From Ulota crispa (lineage: Eukaryota > Streptophyta > Bryopsida > Orthotrichales > Orthotrichaceae): DNA of 64,000 nucleotides. The notes below the pieces were generated by a model. The model saw only the letters and a program-made list of their open reading frames with translations. It made no database searches and was not told the DNA's origin. This document shows, piece after piece, positions 56,358 through 64,000 of the stretch (within the stretch, counting starts at the first letter, position 1; the number at the start of each line of letters is the position of its first letter). The stretch covers positions 5,792,789 to 5,856,788 of the forward strand of contig OY987242.1 of NCBI GenBank assembly GCA_963920765.1. The letters run 5' to 3'. The translations under genes were made by a program, and so were the position numbers.

Positions 56358-56780
56358 TTAGAGCATCTCCACCGATTGACTCAAGTCGCTCAAACAGCAT
56401 GGCCGAAGGTTGTTTGGATCTCCACTGATGCCTTGCGCATACAAAGTTTGAGAGCGGCCTCGCCAAATTAGGCTCCGGGAACAGTGACCTCCCGGGTCTC
56501 ACTTCTCTTTTGGTGAGCTAGAATTACAGACTGTAGACGCGGATGTCGGGGAATGCTATTCTTGGTGCCAATGGGAGGTCTCTGACAATGTCTCTCATCT
56601 AAGCCGTCGTAAAATCTGAGTAACTCCGTGCCAGAAAAAGCACTACTCTTGCTCATAACAAGGCAACTAATCCTATAGCAAGTTGTACAGGTGTAGATCC
56701 CCGCTTTGGATTGCCTCTGAGGGCCTGCTCAAACTCCTTTGGCGAGCTTGCACTTTGCCGGACCGGTGGAGAAGCTCTTA
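56358..56780 (-). mobile_element. 423-bp MITE, right half of a head-to-head inverted pair
   Basis: It starts TTAGAGCATCTCCACCG and ends CGGTGGAGAAGCTCTTA. It is the same length as its partner, separated from it by an 18-bp spacer (56340-56357). The shared blocks GGCCGAAGGTTGTTTGGATC and GGGGAATGCTATTCTTGGTG appear inverted in the left copy. Related ends occur at 17098-17444. Confidence 0.8.
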
Positions 56781-57214
56781 CTCTACGCATTACATCTGTT
56801 GGTCCAAACTACATAAAACTCAAACACAAGAATGTCTGGTTATGACCGTCTCAAAAGTGCTAAAAAAAAAAATATCATATATGGTCTAATTTGGACCGTT
56901 AGAGTTTAGCAGCTGCGTTTGGGTAGACTTGTTCTGCGCTTCTGACTGAAAGATGCTGCCGGTATGTCAGTGAGGGCCTTTCCCTTTTGATCCGCATCGT
57001 TGACAACATCTGGCGTTTCGGGACGACGTTGTGGATTTTTGGGTACTCGCAGCACACCTGGAGAGAGAATTGTGTACCTTTAAAGTATGGGGATGTTGAG
57101 ATTGACAATTATTGACTGCCAAGTCTAGCCGAACGAATTGCACATGAGACGATAACAATAATTCTTGGGTTTGTCAAGGGAGGACGTACTTCTTGTTATG
57201 AGTGCTTGTTATCT
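56781..57214. other. Intergenic, nothing recognised
   Basis: A short gap without a recognised gene or paired repeat. Confidence 0.5.
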
Positions 57215-58142
57215 TTAATCCCTAAAGGACCATTGTCCCTACTGGGGATAAATGGGATTTTGGGCAGGTACCTACGGCCTCAAAGTTTGTTCTAATTTTT
57301 AAAACTTTTTTTGAAAATAGAAAAAGACATTAGTTTTTGAGGAATCTAATTTTTTTTCCAATTGATGCCAAGGAGCAAAAGTTATGCCCAAATAAGCACA
57401 AATTTGGGGACTAGGGGCAGCAAAAAAAATTCTTGTAAAAACCTGAAAAAATATTTTAATTTTTTTTCTTATAAATTATATCTTTGTCTACATTTGAAGC
57501 TTTGATTCATTCCATTTGGACTAGTTATGGAAAAGTTATGGACAATCTTGTTTTTTGGGCAACTCAAGCATCTTTTTGAAAAAATAACTTATAAACTTCA
57601 TTTCTGAATGTAGGTTTAACATTTTTTCAAAAAATATTGTTGGAGAGGGTGAAGTTTGCTTTCTAGAACAATCTCACCATTGGGATTATTGCGTTTCAAT
57701 TCCATTGCAGGGTTACTAGCAATTTAAGTTTTTATTCAATCTCATTCCTTCTTCTACCTAATGTTTTTTTAAAGAATGAAAATTGAGTATTCTTTAAAAA
57801 AAAGAATTTCCCAAGATTCCCAACTCAACTTACCACCATGCAAAAATAGAATTCCAAACTCCGTGGCGCAAAAATTTTAAGTTAAAAATGTTCAAAGTTA
57901 AAAAATCTAGTCAAGTGAGGCGCAAACAACATTTTTTTTACACTTTAAAAGCATATGTCTTTCAATCTGTGTGGTCAAAGTTCTTGAGTTTTGTATGACA
58001 CATTTTTATAGTAGTTTAGCACAAGATCCTACGGTCAGATCTACAAAATGCTTGATTTTCAAACTTTTTTACTCTTTGCCATAGAAGTGGCAATTTTGAG
58101 TGTCTTTTGACAAAATAATGGCCATGGTCCTTTAGGAGTTAA
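57215..58142 (+). mobile_element. TTAA-flanked non-coding element, family A (forward, diverged)
   Basis: It starts TTAATCCCTAAAGGACCA and ends TGGTCCTTTAGGAGTTAA. The order of blocks follows 37020-37955 (GATTTTGGGCAGGTACCTA, GCTTTGATTCATTCCATTTG, GTGGCAATTTTGAG), but many interior bases differ. It is non-coding. Confidence 0.75.
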
Positions 58143-58224
58143 TGCCATATTTAATTCCATACCACCCAAATAGGAGGTAGAATTTGTTCGTTTTCAATCT
58201 ATTTTGAGATTTTTAGGACTGAGA

Positions 58225-58510
58225 CATAACATTTAGTAGCCTGAAGAGAGGCTACCTTTCCCTCTCTTCAAGTATCATCGACAAGCTTCATCCTGACAAA
58301 AAAAAAAAAAAAGGTTTTTTCTCTTTCTCTTTCTTTCTTTCTGACATGGCTAGCCCCCACATCAACGTATGTGCACTAAACTGAGCCTCTCTTTCATAAA
58401 CTCTCTCACAAATCCAGCCAGTTGTCATCTTAACTGCTGATGAGTGTGGAATATTCCACACTCTTCAATTGGAGGGAGGGCAGACCTGTTGAGTGCTACT
58501 GAATGCTATG
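58225..58510. mobile_element. MITE with CATAACATTTAGTAGC ends, second copy
   Basis: It starts CATAACATTTAGTAGCCTG and ends GTGCTACTGAATGCTATG. Blocks CTTTCCCTCTCTTCA, GACAAAAAAAAA, CTTTCATAAACT and GGAGGGAGGGCAG correspond to 16382-16669. A pyrimidine-rich microsatellite replaces part of the centre. Confidence 0.75.
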
Positions 58511-59331
58511 AGGGATTAACTAATTACAAAGCTATAAATGATATTCATGTCAGCAGAGAATATTGAAAGTTTTAGCCCATTTAGAGCCCTCTCAAATTTC
58601 ATGAGGAGATTTCTTGATAGGGACCAATCCACGTGTAGAGAATTTAGGTTTAGAGGATGTGCATGACATTATACACTACAACAAAAACAACACATCTAAA
58701 TTGATTAAATGTGTTCAAATTGATAAAAAAGTGTCCTCAGTGACAGTGACAAAAACATGATTAAGTTGACAATAAATGTCCTGATTGACACTGTTCCCTT
58801 TATTCTAATTAAATTAGCTCTTGTTGATCATGGTCCCAAATAGTCCAAATTTGCTTTCATTGTTTAGATTTAGGATCCACTTTCATGTTGCCTCAAAATT
58901 AGGTACAATGATTAGCATTTTCTAACTTCCAAACTGATTTCAAATCCCCAAAATTCTCATGCTTCTTGCTATAAAGTTACCTAACCACCATTTCCAATTC
59001 TAAATTTTTCCTTTGTTTTTGCAGTTGTCCAATTCGATATAGCATAGAATTTGACTCTAATTTAATAATGACATTGTCATTGCATACATATTCTGTATTT
59101 TTTTGCGTACGCAACAAGCAAACAATGTCAGTTTGGACATTTTTGGTCAATTAGGATGTTTTTTTTTTTTTTTTTTTTTCAATTTAGATGTTTTTTTAAT
59201 AAATTTGGACATTTTATCTTAGTTTGAATATTTTTTTTTGTTAATTCAAATGTATTCAGTCAATTTGGACATGTCAGTTTGAACAATTTTTTCTGCAATG
59301 CATAATGATAGCACATAGTTTTCCAGCAAAG
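58511..59331. other. Intergenic, with poly-T and TTTGGACAT-like repeats
   Basis: It starts a CACTACAAC-like motif at 58674 without a matching right end. 59130-59290 contains a 20-T run and several near-repeats of (C)AATTTGGACATTTT. No gene was recognised. Confidence 0.45.
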
Positions 59332-59995
59332 TTAACCCTTAATCCTAGACCATCCACGGACATTCTCCAATATCTCAGAGTGTGCTCTTGGATGAACAGA
59401 ATGACAACATTTTGATAAGTTACATCTCATTTTTTAATAAATTGTAACCGTACAAATTCAAGCCAGATATGTTAGAGATCACATAGGAAAAGAAAACACA
59501 ACAATATCACTTATGGATTGAAAAATTATAACATTTGATCAAGAGGGTGTTAAAACTGTGAAAGAGATTTGAAGTCTTTCAATCCTCTTTTCATATCTCA
59601 AATTTAAAATTGAGGATGTCAAAAAAATATGAGTATGTAAAGTACAACATGTGCAACCCTAATCAATTTATAGCTTCTTAAAATCTACTTTACAATTTTT
59701 TAAATTAAATGTCTAATGTGATTGTTTCTCCATGTTCTAGTGTACTTGAGGCTCATCTCCAAGAGCTCTCAACACTAGAAAGTGAAAATTTGCAATGGAC
59801 ACCCTTGCACAAAATCTTGAATAGTCAAATCATAGTCATTCATTTTCAAAATTGGATTTTTGATACTAAAACAAGACTTTAGTAAGAGTAATTTTAAAAA
59901 ATAACCACTTGAGTTAATCTTCAATAAAAGTCAAAAAACTTCAAGTTAAAATGCACAGCGGCCACATTCCGTCCCCTTGGGTGGTCTAGGGTTAA
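59332..59995 (+). mobile_element. TTAA-flanked non-coding element, family E (first of three in a chain)
   Basis: It starts TTAACCCTTAATCCTAGACC and ends GGTGGTCTAGGGTTAA, collinear with 27993-28658. Its terminal TTAA (59992-59995) is the start of the next element. Confidence 0.82.
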
Positions 59996-60210
59996 AGGAC
60001 CAAGCTACTACAATACATAGTATGTACGCTATTGTATAACCGGCATTTGCTACCAACAAAGTGTTTTAAGTTGGGATCTTGACTACCTCACTAGAACAAC
60101 ATTGATCTACATTCTAACTTCTTTGTTGATCTCAAATGTAATAAAGGTGTGGATGCACTCCAAATACAAGAAAAATACCCCTTGTTGCAAAGGGCTGCTT
60201 GGTCGTTTAA
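59992..60210 (-). mobile_element. TTAA-flanked MITE, family B (second of three in a chain)
   Basis: Reverse copy of family B: GTGTGGATGCACTCCAAATACAAG and AAAATACCCC inside, with ends TTAAAGGACCAAG (its CCCC shortened) and TGCTTGGTCGTTTAA. It shares TTAA with both neighbours. Confidence 0.75.
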
Positions 60211-60584
60211 CCCATTAAGGACTGGTCAACCAGTTCCTGGTCAATTTTGACTCTTTTCAATATGTAGAGAGAGCATGTTAAGGAATTTGATGACGTAGCA
60301 AAGGGGACGGGTTTGGGGAATTGGAAAGTGAAGAGTTCAGGACTATAACCATGTCAATCTGAGGTGGCATGTGGCTAGAGGGTTGGAAAAACTAAAAGAG
60401 TACCGGCTGAAAATACACCAATAAATGCAAAAAGATGACCATAACACTAAATGTTGCAAGATACTTCCATCTATACGGTCAAATTTGTGATAGACATTTG
60501 TATTCAATAACCCTAAAATATCCCCAAATGAAAATACAAAGGATTACCCACCCCCAGAATCGACCACGGTCGTTAAAGGGTTAA
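60207..60584. mobile_element. TTAA-flanked MITE, family F (third of three in a chain)
   Basis: It starts TTAACCCATTAAGGACTGGTCA and ends CGACCACGGTCGTTAAAGGGTTAA. It is the only copy of this interior in the window. It shares TTAA 60207-60210 with the family B copy before it. It is non-coding. Confidence 0.72.
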
Positions 60585-61982
60585 GGGTTAACTACTCCAA
60601 TTTGCCAATTTGCCATAGACATTAAACAATTGTGTACGGGGTAAGTTTGCATCCAGGACAAGTCTGAATGCAGGGTAAATATTGAGGGTAACTATGAATC
60701 TCAGTTGCATTGGCGAAAGCAATCCATAAAGAACAAAGTAAAAAAATTATCACTTGACACATTCAAAGCCTGGTTTACACCAGTTTGAACTAAGGTACCA
60801 GTAGACCAATGAATTACCACACCAGATTAGCAACTAAACACCTTGGAGACATCTCCGAGAATGACACTTAATTTTCATGACGTGCTTTTCATAAAACCCT
60901 AACCCGTATGGAATTGTTCTTTGCCGATAAGTTTCTTACCCATGGTGAATTGATCATCATTGATCAGATTTCTACGTGTTTCCGACTTTAAAAACTCATA
61001 AGCATTTCCACGCGAGTTCAAAAAGCATGAACCAAACAATGGGTAGTATGTGATATTAATTTGTGTTTGAAGAAAAAATTACCACAAGTTAGTACAGGAC
61101 GTGATCTTTCTAAGAACGCAAACCAATCCTTATAGGGAAGCTCTTTTGCACCTCCTACTTTGTTGCCTTTGAACAACAGTGAAATTGAGATGATTTCAAA
61201 GGTGACAAAGACTACCATAAATACGTGGTGTAGCTTACGCTCTAGTTTACCTTTTGCCACTCCAGTGCGTGAAAACTATCACTTCATTACAATGCTGCAA
61301 TTTCCAGAGTTCTTACGTGGCGCGTGCACATGCTTTGGAAGGACTAGTAGGGTTGAGTACATGTCGAGTGGATTGGAATATGAAAAGCACAGTTCAAACT
61401 TTGTATGCAAAAGCAGTGAATTATAAGAAATCTCACCGTTTTCGCTGCGTAGGAGGGCCTGTTACATGCAAAATGGAAAACGACAGGAACAGAAAATGTC
61501 GTCAAAGATTAGCATCAACTGGGATTCAAATGAACTACATCTGCAATTCTAACGCCACACCGTAATTTTCACTCCGTTGCAACACTCCACTCTAGGCCAA
61601 AAAAGTTGGAAGTTTTTCTAGTCTGAAGACAGCACCTTGTGAAGCCCACGACATTGTACCCACATACAATACATTACGAAAATCCATCAGCACTGGATGC
61701 CCAGTTTGATTCAATCTGATAAAGTCAAAAACACAAACCTCCAGTTGAGGATCAAACACCAAAAGCAATGCATTAAAGAAGAAAAGTAAAACTGCCTTGA
61801 AACTTGACAAGAAATCCTGAAATCCTTCCAAATACAAGTCCTGGCAACTCATCATGCACAAGGCCAAATCACATCCACAATGCAAAAGTCCTGTGTTCTG
61901 AGGCTACTTTGTCACTGTCGCATTGGTTATTCAGAAGAAAGATTACACCCCAGAAATCCTGCTTCTCATTCTATCTAGTCCA
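60585..61982. other. Intergenic and fucosidase 3' region
   Basis: Probably includes the 3' UTR of the minus-strand fucosidase gene near 61600-61982. Short frames on both strands show no family resemblance. Confidence 0.5.
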
Positions 61983-63959
61983 TCAAGAGACACTGTAGTT
62001 TCTACTGGACCGCGAGTCGAGAAACAAGCCCACGGCAGCAACAAGAGGAGTTGCCCGAGCTTCATCGATATGGATTCGAACGAACTGGCTCTGCATTTGC
62101 TTATCAAAACGGTCCAACTTCTTGTACCCAATGGTGGTCCCGACAACGGCAGTCTCCCATTCTCCATCCTGCATCACGTCCACGTGGTAACGCTGCACAC
62201 GCTGGCCCATATGCACAGCCTCCTGCAGCTTGATAATGTTGAAGACTTTGCTTGATCCCAGGTCCAGTGTCAGGTAGCCTGTTGTGAGGTCCGCCTCGGG
62301 CGCCCAATATACTTCCAAGTGGTCAGTCAAGACCTGGTGAGGGCAGAAAGCGGACATCTCACCCCCTCGAGTGCTGCTGGCATTCACATGAGCCATGGAG
62401 GCCAAATTGGTTGCAAAGATTTGGTCGATTGAGGACTTGAACTCACGGAGCATGGCCACGTCGGTCTCCTGCAGAAGCCCCGTTTGATTTGGAGGTGCGT
62501 TGAGGAGCATCACACAGTTGCGGCCCACTGATTTGAAATAGATGTCCACCAGTTGGTCCACGGTCTTGGGATCCTGGTTTTGGTGCCAAAACCAACCCGG
62601 CCGGATGGAGACGTCACACTCTGGAGGAACCCAGTCTTGGCCTTGCGGATCACCCTTGTTCAGATACCTGGCAACAGAGCGCCTCGTTAGATGATAACGG
62701 AAATATAACGACTATTTCAAACAGATCCCAACATGCCTGTGAATCGGCGTTCAGCCACATTGATGAACATTCTTCACCCATTTGTTATACAAGGGACAAA
62801 GAGAGGAATTACTCTTCAACTCCAAAGGCTCCAATAGTCACCAGCGATCTGTTCATCATGGACCAACTGGTGGGGCCAGCCACTCCACGTTCGTTCCCGA
62901 CCCAACGAACATCCGGTCCATCGTCAGAGAAGATGTTGGCGTTCGGTTGCAGTTGGTGAATCAAGGAGAACCATAAGTCGAAGAGATAGTGCATGTCCTT
63001 GAAGGTCGGATCCTTGTTCCCATCCAGGAAAAACTGCGAGATAGGTCCATACCTGCGATCAGCAAAACATGATACTACTATTACATCCATGTTCAAAACG
63101 CTTCAAAAAGCTCCAGGATCCAAAAACCGGACGCAATGAACAACATGTTAAGATACTCCTATGTCTTTACTTCGAAAAGACCTACGAAAGCTCTACGATT
63201 CAAATGCAGGTGAATTGAAATGAGGACGCTAACGATATTACATGGTCAGAAGCTCTCGCAATTGGCCGAGATAGTACTCGTTGTAAAGCAGAGTGTCACC
63301 GTAAACGGATTCATGGCGGTCCCACGGCGACATATACAGGCCAAACTCAAGACCCTCCTCCCTTGCTGCATCAGAAACCTCACGCACCACATCACCTTTC
63401 CCATTCTTCCAAGGGCAGCTCTTGACCGAGTAGTTCGTGTATGCTGAGGGCCACAGGCAGAATCCATCTGCGTGTTTAGCTGTGAGGATTACCACCTTAA
63501 ACCCCGCACTCTTCGCCTCTCGTACCCACTGCCTTGCATCCTGACAGACACAGAAACATAAACAAGGGGAGTCAGGTTAACGAGAAGAACCCTGCTCCAG
63601 CATTACCCTCATGGACTAGTTAGATGTACAAAGGACGGCCAATTGATACATGAATGAAGTTTAGTGCCGAATGATGGCCATGGCTGAAGGTTAAATGGCA
63701 ATACCAGTGCTTTGGGGTTGAAGATGGAGGGATCGTCAGTTCCATCTCCTTGTTCGTTACCTGCAAACGTGTTGACGCCAAAATGGAAAAACATGGCCTG
63801 TTCCTGCTGCTGGAATTTGAGCTGTCGGTACGACGGGAGTGGCATGAGCGGCAGTGGTGGTGGAGTTACCATCGCCATGGCCGCCATGGCCACAAGCACG
63901 AACAGGAAGGTGATTTGCGCCAGACCCGATTGCAGATTCAATGTGCAATTCCCCTCCAT
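61983..63959 (-). CDS. FUC1: Alpha-L-fucosidase, glycoside hydrolase family 29 (plant FUC1 type)
   Basis: A secreted hydrolase that removes fucose from glycans; Arabidopsis FUC1 acts on alpha-1,3/1,4-fucosylated N-glycan epitopes. Four exons on the minus strand: 63959-63705, 63540-63242, 63052-62813, 62667-61983; 492 aa. A hydrophobic signal segment (about residues 16-31) precedes LPSYRQLKFQQQEQAMFFHF, the start of the GH29 barrel. ILTAKHADGFCLWPSAYTNY and LYMSPWDRHE follow. FFLDG places the candidate nucleophile at Asp195. QGQDWVPPECDVSIRPGWFW and SVGRNCVMLLNAPPN complete the barrel. The C-terminal part (YWAPEADLTTGYLTLDLG, HMGQRVQRYHVDV) is the discoidin-like beta-sandwich of plant enzymes. 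The motif usually KHHDGF reads KHADGF. Phases agree at every splice; M185 is completed across the exon 2/3 junction. It is complete in the window, but the promoter lies beyond the edge. Confidence 0.93.
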
Positions 63960-64000
63960 TGCTAAGCTTCAACGTCATCAGCACACCCGGAGCTTAAAAC

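Noticed and set aside
55541-56502. Frames of 113-167 codons on both strands
   Set aside because: They run across the foldback pair and mirror each other through its symmetry; this is a repeat effect, not a gene.
58674-58693. CACTACAACAAAAACAACAC, another CACTA-like left end
   Set aside because: No inverse terminus was found within the next kilobase.
1-64000. Retroelements, virus-derived elements, CRISPR arrays, tRNA or rRNA genes
   Set aside because: I looked for reverse transcriptase, integrase, capsid or transposase frames, paired LTRs, spaced direct repeats and cloverleaf-like sequences and recognised none; a profile search would be more sensitive.

Overview
This is nuclear DNA of a land plant. 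Every recognisable gene is a plant gene: a group I WRKY factor, a LOB-domain (LBD) factor, a P-class PPR protein, an ANGUSTIFOLIA/CtBP homologue and a plant-type alpha-L-fucosidase, plus a SETD6/RKM4-like SET protein. All have GT-AG introns. The intergenic DNA is very AT-rich and full of short non-coding DNA transposons, the gene exons are GC-richer, and the leaders are long and rich in upstream ATGs. About one gene per 10 kb with modest introns would suit an early-diverging land plant such as a bryophyte, but the sequence does not prove the lineage.

Layout. 1-6.8 kb: transposon-derived DNA. 7.2-11.1 kb: WRKY gene (+). 11.1-17.9 kb: intergenic, with several MITEs. 17.9-21.9 kb: SET-domain methyltransferase (+). 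22-30.2 kb: dense MITE field. 30.3-35.2 kb: LBD gene (-) with a 4-kb intron. 35.2-44.1 kb: LBD leader and a second MITE field. 44.2-47.0 kb: PPR gene (-), with a degenerate tandem repeat over its 5' flank. 47.6-52 kb: intergenic. 52.0-53.8 kb: AN/CtBP homologue (-). 54.7-61.9 kb: MITEs, including a large inverted pair. 62.0-64.0 kb: alpha-L-fucosidase (-), reaching almost to the window edge.

The genes are independent single-copy units, not an operon or cluster. WRKY and LBD are nuclear transcription factors, PPR is an organelle RNA-binding protein, SETD6-like is a protein-lysine methyltransferase, AN is a non-catalytic dehydrogenase-fold regulator, and the fucosidase is secreted.

The most unusual content is the non-coding transposon population. 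At least six families end in TTAA-CCC(C)TWAA and are flanked by TTAA, a piggyBac-type signature. Several copies sit end to end and share one TTAA; the longest chain is three elements (59332-60584). One family has become an almost perfect 0.7-kb palindrome by inverted duplication of one half, and that palindrome later received a CACTA mini-element with an intact 3-bp target duplication. A second large foldback (55917-56780) is two 423-bp elements head to head. No transposase, reverse transcriptase, capsid or tRNA gene was recognised. All exon borders come from reading splice sites and family conservation by eye; all repeat similarities are by eye.
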